The notes below the pieces were generated by a model that saw only the letters and a list, made by a program, of their open reading frames with translations, was not told the DNA's origin and did not search any database. Made by a program: the position numbers and the translations under genes. A stretch of DNA of 37,388 nt from Mesorhizobium sp. M1C.F.Ca.ET.210.01.1.1 (lineage in GTDB: Bacteria > Pseudomonadota > Alphaproteobacteria > Rhizobiales > Rhizobiaceae): NCBI RefSeq assembly GCF_004791585.1, contig NZ_SRUU01000042.1, positions 1 through 37,388 of the forward strand, read 5' to 3'. Within the stretch, counting starts at the first letter, position 1. Every line of letters starts with the position of its first letter. Below are positions 24,786-33,184 of the stretch, in pieces.

Positions 24786-25820
24786 TCACGATGCGGCAAC
24801 TCGAGCCATGATTTCGGATCGAATGGCCGATGCGGTGTATAGTGAGGCATCCAGCGGCAAATCCCCAAATGCCAGTTGACACAGAAGATAATTAGCACCT
24901 GCCTCTTCCAGCTGATCAAGGAGAGCTTTTCGGACAGAATCTGCCGTTCCCACGACGCACAATTCACTTTCAATTGCTGCATCGAAGTTCAAAGGCAAGT
25001 TTGGTGGAGTGGAAATGGCATTTAGTTCGTATAGAAATTTGAAGCTATTGAGCCATCGTTCATAGGCAGGTGCTGCGAGCAAATACGCATCTGTTTCAGA
25101 ACGCCCTATCACCACCATTCGGAGCAATCCAAGAAATGGCGCTTGCTGGCCAATGTCAGCATCGTGAATTCGGGCGGCGCGGAACGCGTCGGTAACGCTG
25201 CGAACAGAAGTGGAAGGTCCGACGCAGGCGATGTTTGCCCCATTCGCAGCGGCCCAGCTAGCCGGCTCGGGTCGATTGGTGGCGATCCATGTCGGCGGAT
25301 GGGGATATTGGTGAGGTCTCAACGTCAGCGGAACATCTTTCAACTCAAAGTGGCGGCCCTGATAAGAAAGCGTCCCGCCTTTCATCGCATTGATGAGAAT
25401 CTCACTGGCCTCCGCATACTGTTCTGGTGCTGCTTCTACAGCAACCCCGAAGTATCCCAATTCAGTGGGAGCAGAGCCGCGCCCTATGCCGAGTTCAAGC
25501 CTGCCGCCGCTCAACTGATCAAGCATGCAGATCTCCTCGAAGGCACGCAGCGGATGATAGAGCGCAAGTAGCATTACCATGGGACCAACACGAAGACTGC
25601 GGGTTCGCTGGGCGACGCTCGCTAAGAACAAATTCGGTGATGGACCTCTGCCATGCGGCGTACAGTGGTGCTCGGCGAGATGATACGCATAAAAGCCATA
25701 GCCATCGCACGCTTCTGCTAGGCTCAGCCGATCTGCATATTGTTGTGCGATGTCATCGCCGTTTTCGTCCAGATGATCGAAGATGCCGAAGGTCAGGCCC
25801 GAAGCGGAAATTTTCTTCAA
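24786..25820 (-). CDS. LLM-class (luciferase-like) flavin-dependent monooxygenase
   Basis: The 344-residue protein has the bacterial-luciferase-like TIM barrel. Family blocks include FYAYHLAEHHCTPHGRGPSP, LRVGPMVMLLALYHPLRAFE, and GGRLELGIGRGSAPTELGYF. Such enzymes use reduced flavin and O2 to oxidise a wide range of substrates; the substrate here cannot be told. The start is a TTG at 25820 with GGAG eight bases upstream. It follows hisC by 94 bases on the same strand and may share its transcript. It is only distantly similar to the LLM gene at 31994. Confidence 0.85.
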   Translation of the reverse strand: MKKISASGLTFGIFDHLDENGDDIAQQYADRLSLAEACDGYGFYAYHLAEHHCTPHGRGPSPNLFLASVAQRTRSLRVGPMVMLLALYHPLRAFEEICMLDQLSGGRLELGIGRGSAPTELGYFGVAVEAAPEQYAEASEILINAMKGGTLSYQGRHFELKDVPLTLRPHQYPHPPTWIATNRPEPASWAAANGANIACVGPSTSVRSVTDAFRAARIHDADIGQQAPFLGLLRMVVIGRSETDAYLLAAPAYERWLNSFKFLYELNAISTPPNLPLNFDAAIESELCVVGTADSVRKALLDQLEEAGANYLLCQLAFGDLPLDASLYTASAIRSEIMARVAAS

Positions 25821-25914
25821 TTAATTGTTCTCCAAATTACCTATTATTTATTCGCTAATCATCATAGCTGGCGACATATCAGCACCTATTACTTGGCGCT
25901 TAATGTGAATTGAC

Positions 25915-27030
25915 TTAATGCTTGTGCACACCGCGATTCTTCTTAAAGCTCATACAGACGCGTTTGGCGGCAGCAAGGAATTTGTCCATCTGCTCTGTGG
26001 TGCCAATGCTGACGCGAATACAGTTCTTCAAATCTACGTCAGGAAAGCTGGCGATGAGGATCGCCTGCTCTTTCAACGCGGCTTGCCAGCATGAGCCCTC
26101 CTGTCCCGCCGGCACACGGGCCAGCAAAAAGTTTGCGTGGGAGGGTGTTACGGAAAAGCCAAGTTGCAACAGCGCCAGGGTCACTCGCTGTCGTTCATGC
26201 TTGATGTGCCTGTGGTTCTCTTCGTAGGCGTGGCGATGCGCAAGAATGCTTTTCCCGACCGCCTGCCCGATCACGTTCATGTTGAAGACATTCTGGATGT
26301 TGCGCAGCCTGCCAATGATTTCTGGGTGACCGAAACCGAAGCCGACTCGCACGCCAGCAGCAGCATAGCTCTTTGAAAAAGTCCTCAAGATCAAAAGATT
26401 CGGATGTCTATTGACGAGGCGCAGGGCATTGTCGGGTGCGAAGTCAACGTAGGCCTCATCCAAGACGACCAAGCGATCTGCTTGCTCCACAAGGCGTTCG
26501 ATTTCGGCCACCGGCACGAATGTTCCGGTCGGATTGTTCGGATTAGCCAACAGAATGAACTTCGCGTCTTTTGCGGGGCCGGACAGCAGTTTTTCTATCG
26601 GCAGGGGATGAGCTTCGCTCGATGCGATTTCGAGAAACTCGGCACCCTGCAACATGGCAAGTTTACGGTTGAACGAAAATCCGGGCGACAGCATCGCCAC
26701 TCTATCTCCTGGGGCGAGGAAAGCTCTGTAGATGAGTCCGAGCAGCTCCGACGAACCGTTGCCGGCAATCACCTGATCTTTGGAAAATCCGTAAGCATCG
26801 GAGGCAGCTGCCCTTAAGCTGAGATTGTCGTCTTCCGGATAAAGATACTGGTGTTCGATCGCAGCAATTGCACTTTGCATTACGCTCTTCGGCAACGGAA
26901 ACGGGTTCTCGTTCGTATTTAGCTTAACGCAATTTGCATCCGTCGCTGGTCCGTTGGACGAGAGAGCATCTAATTTGCTGGCCACCGGCGAAAAAAGCGA
27001 AAGCACGGTCTTCAGTTTTGCATCGCACAT
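25915..27030 (-). CDS. hisC: Histidinol-phosphate aminotransferase (class I/II PLP enzyme)
   Basis: The 371-residue protein has the HisC layout: LNTNENPFPLPKSV near the start, YPEDDNLSLR, the PLP-lysine block RTFSKSYAAAGVRVGFGFGH at about 220, and RVSIGTTEQMDKFLAA at the C-terminus. HisC makes histidinol phosphate in histidine synthesis; related enzymes act on aromatic amino acids. An extra hisC in symbiotic DNA suggests a specialised role, but sequence alone does not show one. The ATG at 27030 follows GGAGAAG. Confidence 0.88.
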   Translation of the reverse strand: MCDAKLKTVLSLFSPVASKLDALSSNGPATDANCVKLNTNENPFPLPKSVMQSAIAAIEHQYLYPEDDNLSLRAAASDAYGFSKDQVIAGNGSSELLGLIYRAFLAPGDRVAMLSPGFSFNRKLAMLQGAEFLEIASSEAHPLPIEKLLSGPAKDAKFILLANPNNPTGTFVPVAEIERLVEQADRLVVLDEAYVDFAPDNALRLVNRHPNLLILRTFSKSYAAAGVRVGFGFGHPEIIGRLRNIQNVFNMNVIGQAVGKSILAHRHAYEENHRHIKHERQRVTLALLQLGFSVTPSHANFLLARVPAGQEGSCWQAALKEQAILIASFPDVDLKNCIRVSIGTTEQMDKFLAAAKRVCMSFKKNRGVHKH

Positions 27031-27110
27031 GTTCTTCTCCGTTTTTCAGTCCCGCAGGGCATGTGACATGAGGCAATAGTTGATCGTGACTTGATCGACG
27101 TTCGGCTATA

Positions 27111-27434
27111 TCAGCGCTGCCTTCCCACCCTGGTGGGGATCGCCGACCACGGTTTGGATTTGACACCGGCAAGCTGTCGAGAACCTGATGACGACCCAAC
27201 GTGTGGCCGACGGCCGATTCGGCGCAACAGACGGTGTTTCAACATCGCATCGTCCTCAAAGCCGCATGCAGGGCCTGCACGACAGCCCGTCTCCAGCGCC
27301 CGCAGATAGGTGGAAGCCGAAGTCTTGCCGAACCTCAGTTGCTCTGCCACCTGGCCCACCGGACTGCCCTGTTTATGGGTCAGGCGCAGGATATCTCTGA
27401 CGCTCGTTCGTCTTGCTTGCTTCCGTCTTGGCAT
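27111..27434 (-). pseudogene. IS21-family IstA N-terminal fragment
   Basis: From the ATG at 27434 the minus strand reads MPRRKQARRTSVRDILRLTH followed by KQGSPVGQVAEQLRFGKTSA, the IstA helix-turn-helix. It then continues ALETGCRAGPACGFEDDAML before losing similarity near 27200. The integrase core is absent. It is a third IS21-type remnant, of a different subgroup from those at 5287 and 6220. Confidence 0.75.
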
Positions 27435-27601
27435 GGGCTCTCTCGGTTTGCTGATGAGAGAGCCAAATACCGGCTCATCTGAGCATGAGACGCAGGCCTG
27501 ACGATATGGAGCGTCGCTGTGGCGCGCGTAGCCAAGAGGGTTCGCCTCGGTGGCGGGGCATGCAAGACGGCGCACCTCCTTAGCCATCCTGTCCCATCGT
27601 C

Positions 27602-28249
27602 TCAGATCGTGAGGCGCACCTTATAGTCGGTGAGGAGATCTTGCAGGGTCAGGTTACGCCCTAGCGCTTAAGGTTGTTGGTCGCACCGAGCAAGCGCGGG
27701 ACCTGTCGACGGACAACAGCGGTGCCACTGCCGGCACTAGGTCGTCCAGCATCGCAGTGAACCGCGTACGTAGTATTTTGTCGTAGGCGGCATTCTGGAT
27801 AGCCGGATACGGGCTCTTCACCCGCTGCACCACCGATTGCGGGATGATGTCGCGAGAAACATTCACGGATTTCGTGAAAAAAGTGTACCCGCCGAAGAGC
27901 CCCACTCGCGGGGGCGGTGCAGCACCACCTCGGTGTCACTGCTCGTGTTCATGCGATGGACTAGGCCGGCCAGCTGTTGACGCAGCTCGCGGTAGTTGTA
28001 AGTCTCACCCGTGTAGACGAGCACCAAGTCAGGTCGGCCATCCTCCTGGAGCATCCTCGGCTGACGGCCGCCCTGGATATCGATGATTGCCAGGCGGTGG
28101 TGTCCCAGCGCCGCAGGCCCGCCGATCCAAGTCCCCTCGTCGTCCGGACCGTGGTTCGCTATGGTGGCCGTCATATCGGCAAGCTCCCTTCGCGCATCGG
28201 GACCTCCGAGGTCTCGATTGAAGTCGATCCATTCACAGATGCCGCACAG
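27602..28249 (-). pseudogene. asnB: Asparagine synthetase (glutamine-hydrolysing) with large internal deletion
   Basis: The N-terminal glutaminase domain is readable from 28249: CGICEWIDFNRDLGG, NHGPDDEGTWIGGPAALGHH, LVYTGETYNYRELRQQLAG, and NTSSDTEVVLH. The codon before the essential Cys is CTG instead of ATG, so the normal start is lost. Near 27890 the sequence jumps to the C-terminus (IPQSVVQRVKSPYPAIQNAA, then in other frames LLGATNN and NLTLQDLLTDYKVRLTI to a stop at 27602). The whole ATP-binding synthetase core, several hundred residues, is gone. The remains would not be functional. Confidence 0.85.
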
Positions 28250-28926
28250 GTTATGTCGCCGCATTTGGGGCGAAGCAGATATAAGGCCAGTGGGAAACCA
28301 TCGAGGCAAAGTGACGGATCTAGCCCAGCTACGATCCGCATCCGACATTGTCGGACATCGGACAGCACCGCGATTCGCTGCATAGGAAGCCTGGAGTCGC
28401 GATTTCCCTTGGGGGAATCAGCGCATGAAAGGAGAGCTGGGTCGTGTCTGCCGAAATGAGAAATTGCTCCCCCTTATTGCCTCACCGAGGAATGTTACCC
28501 AGCGCGATAGACGGACATGCCCTACCTCCCCCCGTTGCAGCTGAGGGAGATAGGGGCCAGCTCTTCATTCAACCCTCATGGAGGATGATCAGCCCAGCCA
28601 TTTCCATGCGCCGGCCTTCACAAGCCGTGCACCATTCAGGTTCTTTTCCTTGAAGCGCGACGATCCTTGTCAGACGTCGCAACACTTGCTGCCGAGAGCA
28701 CGAGCTCTTCCTCGAGCATGCCTTGATCTGCGCCTCGAACGGCTCGCACATGCTGGGTTTCAACGACTTCGCAGAGGTTGATATTCTGCAGTGACTTCGT
28801 CTCGCTGCTGCACGGCATTGACGCTGGGAGCCATGCTCGCGTGGCGCAATTGTGCTGAAGCCGGTGCCCACGGCAACGTTTCTTAACCCGCCCCAGATCC
28901 TGGCGTTTGGCTATTTCCGACATTCG
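28250..28926. other. Gene-poor stretch
   Basis: No recognisable gene on either strand. A minus-strand frame near 28569-28660 reads GKEPEWCTACEGRRMEMAG, with a CxxC that could be a decayed zinc motif, but no family can be named. The NifA site of the prxS promoter is at the right-hand end. Confidence 0.4.
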
Positions 28927-28942
28927 TGTCCGGCTTCGGACA
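28927..28942. promoter_or_regulatory. NifA upstream activator site of prxS-rpoN
   Basis: TGT-CCGGCTTCGG-ACA is a perfect TGT-N10-ACA site. The inner bases are also symmetrical, giving a longer palindrome. It lies about 130 bases upstream of the -24 element at 29072. Confidence 0.88.
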
Positions 28943-29071
28943 AAGGCCGGGTTTGCCGAACGGAGTCGCACCCAATTTCCAGTGCTGCTTGAGCAATAAT
29001 ATCGACCGGCATTACTGCACAACACGAAAGTTGCTGCAAAAACCGAAGTGAACCCAAGGCATCGGGTCAAT

Positions 29072-29086
29072 TGGCATGGCGCTTGC
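29072..29086 (+). promoter_or_regulatory. Sigma-54 (-24/-12) promoter of prxS-rpoN
   Basis: TGGCAT-GGCGC-TTGC has exactly ten bases between GG and GC and is close to the sigma-54 consensus TGGCAC-N5-TTGC. Transcription should start near 29098, giving a leader of about 250 bases before prxS. Confidence 0.92.
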
Positions 29087-29348
29087 GACTCGGTCGATAG
29101 AACGCAGTCAAAATCACGGTTGCAGACCATGCCTACCTCTCAAAGCTCGATAAAGCACGCGAGCGAAATTCCCCGTCTCCGCGGAAGCTCGTCGCCTTTA
29201 AACGTGCCTGCTCGGGGGCGGTCTTGCACAAGACCGGTCCGAGGCAACCACGCCAAGGCGCGAGGCTGCCGGAACTGTCGACCGAAGTCGATGCCGCTTC
29301 AGTTTAACCGAAAAATGCACCGTACCACTTTGGCCTGGGAGCAAATCA

Positions 29349-29882
29349 ATGACCGACAGAAAGAACGTTCCTCTCGTGACCTTTCGCACGCGTGTTCGCG
29401 ATGAGTCGATCGGGGGGCCAAATCCTTATCGGTGGGAGAACAAGACCTCCGACGATTATTTCGGGGGCAAGCGCGTCATCCTGTTCTCGCTGCCTGGCGC
29501 CTTCACCCCGACCTGCTCGACCTTCCAACTGCCCGATTTCGAAAAACTCTATGATCAATTTCTGGAACTGCGAATTGACGCGATCTACTGCGTCTCGGTC
29601 AACGATGCTTTCGTCATGAATGCGTGGGGAAAGTCCTTGGGGCTGCAGAAGATCGAGCTGATCCCAGACGGGTCGGGCGAGTTCACGCGCAAAATGGGCA
29701 TGCTGGTCGCGAAGGACAATCTGGGCTTTGGCATGCGCTCCTGGCGATACGCCGCTCTGATCGACGATGGCGTGGTGGAGCAGTGGTTCGAGGAGGAAGG
29801 CTTCTGTGACAACTGCGAGACGGACCCCTATGGCGTTTCATCCCCGCAAAACGTTCTCGACAAACTGAAGGCGGCGGCATGA
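29349..29882 (+). CDS. prxS: Symbiotic peroxiredoxin (Prx5/AhpE-like group)
   Basis: The 177-residue protein is a thiol peroxidase. The peroxidatic cysteine is C56 in PGAFTPTCSTFQLP, preceded by the strand KRVILFSLPG. A second cysteine pair lies near the C-terminus in EEGFCDNCETDPYG. It removes peroxides. In Rhizobium etli, prxS lies upstream of rpoN2 and is expressed with NifA in nodules, as I recall. The same order and a NifA/sigma-54 promoter here support orthology. The ATG at 29349 has GGGAG upstream, and rpoN follows after 68 bases. Confidence 0.92.
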   Translation: MTDRKNVPLVTFRTRVRDESIGGPNPYRWENKTSDDYFGGKRVILFSLPGAFTPTCSTFQLPDFEKLYDQFLELRIDAIYCVSVNDAFVMNAWGKSLGLQKIELIPDGSGEFTRKMGMLVAKDNLGFGMRSWRYAALIDDGVVEQWFEEEGFCDNCETDPYGVSSPQNVLDKLKAAA

Positions 29883-29950
29883 CCCAGAAGTGGCAAGTCT
29901 CACACAACCCAAGCACACACTAGAGCATCCTCGGCAGATTACGGTTCAAC

Positions 29951-31384
29951 ATGCATCTCTCAGCAAGCCTGCTTCAACGCCAGAAGCAACGTATGGTCTT
30001 ATCGCCTCAAGCCATTGAAGCTATTCGCTTGCTGCGATTGACGCATACTGAACTCCATCAGCTCGTGCAGCAGGCACTCGAGAGGAACCCCGTTTTGAAG
30101 CCTGACCCGTTTGACGACGATTCGCCGCTGTCAGGGGTGGATCAGCGGAGCAGTCAAAGCAGAAGCGAAATCGGCGAATCGCCCATTGGCGGGCCGTCTG
30201 GCGGGCGCGGGCAATGGAAGTCGCAACGCAGTAGCGGCAACGATCGACCTGCCGTCGAGGAGTTTACCGCCCACACCGAAACATTGCACGACCATGTCGC
30301 CCGCCAGGTCGCCCTCACCCCGTTCACCCCCCAGGAGCGGCTGATTGCCGGACAGCTCGCCGCCCATCTGGAGGACACTGGCTATCTTCAGGTAAACCTT
30401 TTCGATCTGGCCAGGAGGTTAAACGTTCGGCAAGCTGATGTGGAACGGGTCATCGGAATCTTGCAGCAATTTGATCCGCCGGGGATTTTTGCGCGAACTC
30501 TCAGCGAATGCCTGGAGATTCAGCTGCGCCAGCAAGACCGGTTCGACCCGGCTATGGCAGCTTTGGTCGCCAATCTCGAGATGCTTGCACGGGGGGATTT
30601 TCAGGGATTGAAGCAGCGTTGCGGAGTCGACGAGGAGGATCTCCTCGACATGAGGAACGAAATCCGCGCGCTCGATCCCAAGCCTGGAGACCGGTTCCAG
30701 TCCGGGACGCCGGAAACCATCGTACCGGACGTCTGGGTAATGCCCAAGTCCGAAGGTGGATGGCGGGTGGAGCTTGATCCGGCCACGCTGCCCAAAGTGT
30801 TGATCAACCACACCTATGTCGCCGAAATCTCGCAGCTGACCAATCAAAATCCGGAAGGCAAAGCGTTTCTCGACCATTGCCAGGAAAAAGGGAACTGGCT
30901 GATCAGCTGCCTCGAGCAGCGCGCTAAGACGATCCTTAAGGTTGCGACCGAAATCGTGCGCCAGCAGGATGCCTTTTTTACACACGGCGTCGCCCATCTG
31001 CGGCCTCTCTGTCTCAAAAATGTCGCTGACGGGATCAAAATGCACCAGTCGACGGTAAGCCGGGTGGCTTCGAACAGGTACATGTTAACTCCGCGCGGGG
31101 TGTTCGAGCTGAAGTATTTTTTCACAGCGACAATCGCATCCTGCGAGGGCGGCGACGCGCACTCCGCCAAATCTGTCCGCCATCGGATCAAGGCAATCAT
31201 CGCCGAAGAATCGCTCGACAAGGTACTTTCCGACGAAGACATCGTTGCTCAGCTCAAGCAGACCGGCATCAATGTCGCTCGCCGTACCGTCACCAAATAT
31301 CGCGAGGCGATGAACATCCCTTCCTCCATACTACGGCGCCGCGATAAGCGTTTGTCCGCAGCTGCGATCAAGCGAAGTGACTAA
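29951..31384 (+). CDS. rpoN: RNA polymerase sigma-54 factor (symbiotic RpoN)
   Basis: The 477-residue protein has all three RpoN regions. Region I is the Gln/Leu-rich activator-interacting start (SLLQRQKQRMVLSPQAIEAI). Region II is acidic and variable (about 55-115). The core-binding and DNA-binding parts follow, with DGIKMHQSTVSRVASNRYML and the RpoN box ARRTVTKYRE near the C-terminus. It directs polymerase to -24/-12 promoters activated by NifA. Because it sits downstream of such a promoter with prxS, it should be self-reinforcing under low oxygen, like rpoN2 of R. etli. Its stop codon overlaps that of the convergent nifQ gene. Confidence 0.95.
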   Translation: MHLSASLLQRQKQRMVLSPQAIEAIRLLRLTHTELHQLVQQALERNPVLKPDPFDDDSPLSGVDQRSSQSRSEIGESPIGGPSGGRGQWKSQRSSGNDRPAVEEFTAHTETLHDHVARQVALTPFTPQERLIAGQLAAHLEDTGYLQVNLFDLARRLNVRQADVERVIGILQQFDPPGIFARTLSECLEIQLRQQDRFDPAMAALVANLEMLARGDFQGLKQRCGVDEEDLLDMRNEIRALDPKPGDRFQSGTPETIVPDVWVMPKSEGGWRVELDPATLPKVLINHTYVAEISQLTNQNPEGKAFLDHCQEKGNWLISCLEQRAKTILKVATEIVRQQDAFFTHGVAHLRPLCLKNVADGIKMHQSTVSRVASNRYMLTPRGVFELKYFFTATIASCEGGDAHSAKSVRHRIKAIIAEESLDKVLSDEDIVAQLKQTGINVARRTVTKYREAMNIPSSILRRRDKRLSAAAIKRSD

Positions 31385-32007
31385 CCGGCATTCCTGGTCG
31401 GCGAGAGGCGACTCTCAACTTCCTCCGGGCCGAAGCAGCTTTCGAAGTCCTGGCATTCCCGACAACTGGGTGCAGTGCATGACGAAAAGCCTTCGGCCTC
31501 ACACAGCTTGCGGTAAAAGTACTTTTTCCATTTCATGTTTTCTGTGTTGCCTGCCGCCAGCGCGGGAAAATGTCTGGCAAGCAGGCGGCTGAGCTCAGCG
31601 CGATTTGAGAGGCCAAGATCCCGCCAAAGATGGTCCGTGCGCATCGCACGCCGGGCGATGATCTTGGCCAAGCGGCCGCTCGCCGGGTCGGCCGGCGCAG
31701 CATGCGCTAGCAGCAGCCGGCGTAGCAGCTCCTCTTCCAGTTCCGGCTCGGGCTCGCTCAACTCCTCCAAAGCGAATACGCTGCTGGAGGTAGACGGGAA
31801 AGTTGCGGCCAAGACATCACGCAATTCGACAGACGAAAGGCCTGTCCCCTCCGTCGCCAACACCTCGCCCGCCTGGACCTCCTCAAGCGAACGTGAATGT
31901 ACGCAGGGCAGCACATGCTGATCGAAGCTCCTCCCTAGCTCGGACCCACGCCATTGCGCGCTGGATAGGCAGCCATCATCGTAACGGCCGGCTTCAGCTT
32001 CCGGCAT
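31381..32007 (-). CDS. nifQ: NifQ, molybdenum donor for FeMo-cofactor
   Basis: The 208-residue protein ends with the NifQ signature MKWKKYFYRKLCEAEGFSSC followed by TAPSCRECQDFESCFGPEE. Its C-x4-C-x2-C-x5-C cysteines hold the Fe-S or Mo-Fe-S cluster. NifQ supplies molybdenum to NifEN/NifH. The ATG at 32007 lies inside the end of the upstream LLM gene (14-base overlap), so the two are translationally coupled. The gene is last in the P450 operon. Its TAG overlaps the TAA of rpoN on the other strand by three bases. Confidence 0.93.
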   Translation of the reverse strand: MPEAEAGRYDDGCLSSAQWRGSELGRSFDQHVLPCVHSRSLEEVQAGEVLATEGTGLSSVELRDVLAATFPSTSSSVFALEELSEPEPELEEELLRRLLLAHAAPADPASGRLAKIIARRAMRTDHLWRDLGLSNRAELSRLLARHFPALAAGNTENMKWKKYFYRKLCEAEGFSSCTAPSCRECQDFESCFGPEEVESRLSPTRNAG

Positions 32008-33046
32008 GACAAAGCGCCTTGTTGACCGCAGGGATGATCTTGTCGCCCCAGAGCTCGATCTGGCGCAGCATCGTCTTTTGGTCGAAGTCGCCCAATTGAG
32101 TCTGAACTGCGATCTGGTCCGGTTTCAAGATATCGATCTCTTCCAGCAGGCGATCAATCACGCGATTTACGCTGCCAATCGGCAAATTTTTGCGCATGGT
32201 CTCGAAGGACAGATCCTGCTGGGTCGGTGTCTCCTGCAGCAGGTAGCCATCGTGGCTCTGTTGGCGGCGCTGATGCAGGGCTTCAGAAAGCCGGCGCTGG
32301 AAGCGGGCATTGTCGAGATAGCTGTTGATCTCCAACTCGTCGTGGCTGGCATAGCAGCAGCGCAGCAGCGATATCTTGACGTCGGTGACGTTCTTTTCCT
32401 CGGATGCCGCCGCCCTCTCGACTGATTCACGCAGTGTGGTCAAAGTCTCTAAGCCGTCGTGGAAGGCTGTGACAAAAAAATTGTGCCCCTCGCGGTAGGC
32501 CCGAGCCATCCGTGCGGCTCCGCCAGCGATCCAGATAGGCGGCGTCGGCTGCTGGACTGTGCGGACCGAAATCGCTGTTGGGGGGATCTTCTCATACTGG
32601 CCGTCGTGTTCGAAGACGTTTTGGTTGAGGCCCTTGAGAATGATGTCCAGGTATTCCGAAAAGACGGCCGGCGCCTCATCGATGTCCACGCCGAACCGTT
32701 CGAACTCGAACTGCTGGTATCCCAAGCCTACGCCGAGCTCGAGACGGCCGTTCGCAACGATGTCGGCGAAGCCGATCTCGGACAGCAGGCGCTGCGGTTG
32801 GTAAAGCGGCAGCACGCAGACGGCAGTGCCCAGGCGAATCGTGCTTGTCAAGCCGGCGCAGTGCGCCACCATCATCAGCGGGGATGGTATGAGGCTGTAA
32901 TTGTTGAAGTGGTGCTCAGCAAACCACGCGGTGTTGAACCCAGCCTGCTCCGAAGCGACGGCCTGTTCGATGGAGTTGCGGATGACGCTTTCTGAGGATT
33001 GGTGATAGCCACGCTGGGCGGCCAGAATGAAAGTGGCAAATTCCAT
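31994..33046 (-). CDS. LLM-class flavin-dependent monooxygenase of the P450 operon
   Basis: The 350-residue protein is a luciferase-like TIM barrel. Blocks include FNTAWFAEHHFNNYSLIPSP, TSTIRLGTAVCVLPLYQPQR, NGRLELGVGLGYQQFEFERF, and PTPPIWIAGGAARMARAYRE. It should use reduced flavin and O2, probably on an intermediate made by the other enzymes of the operon. From memory it corresponds to y4vJ of Sinorhizobium fredii NGR234, which is uncharacterised. The ATG at 33046 follows GAGGAGA. It overlaps nifQ, and the SDR gene ends 138 bases upstream. Confidence 0.88.
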   Translation of the reverse strand: MEFATFILAAQRGYHQSSESVIRNSIEQAVASEQAGFNTAWFAEHHFNNYSLIPSPLMMVAHCAGLTSTIRLGTAVCVLPLYQPQRLLSEIGFADIVANGRLELGVGLGYQQFEFERFGVDIDEAPAVFSEYLDIILKGLNQNVFEHDGQYEKIPPTAISVRTVQQPTPPIWIAGGAARMARAYREGHNFFVTAFHDGLETLTTLRESVERAAASEEKNVTDVKISLLRCCYASHDELEINSYLDNARFQRRLSEALHQRRQQSHDGYLLQETPTQQDLSFETMRKNLPIGSVNRVIDRLLEEIDILKPDQIAVQTQLGDFDQKTMLRQIELWGDKIIPAVNKALCHAGS

Positions 33047-33184
33047 GATTTCTCCTCGTTATAGACACGTCAGCCGACCGGGAATGTGCTCGGCATGCAC
33101 ATGCTTGGATCTCAAGCACCTCAGGTGCGTCGTGGAGCCGAGGCTTCATAATGCTCGGCCGGTCGCCCTGCGAAGGCCTGGCAA

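Noticed and set aside
28636..29130. 164-codon minus-strand frame overlapping the prxS promoter
   Set aside because: It would be read through the NifA site and -24/-12 element, has no family features, and is rich in Ser/Arg/Cys as expected of a chance frame.
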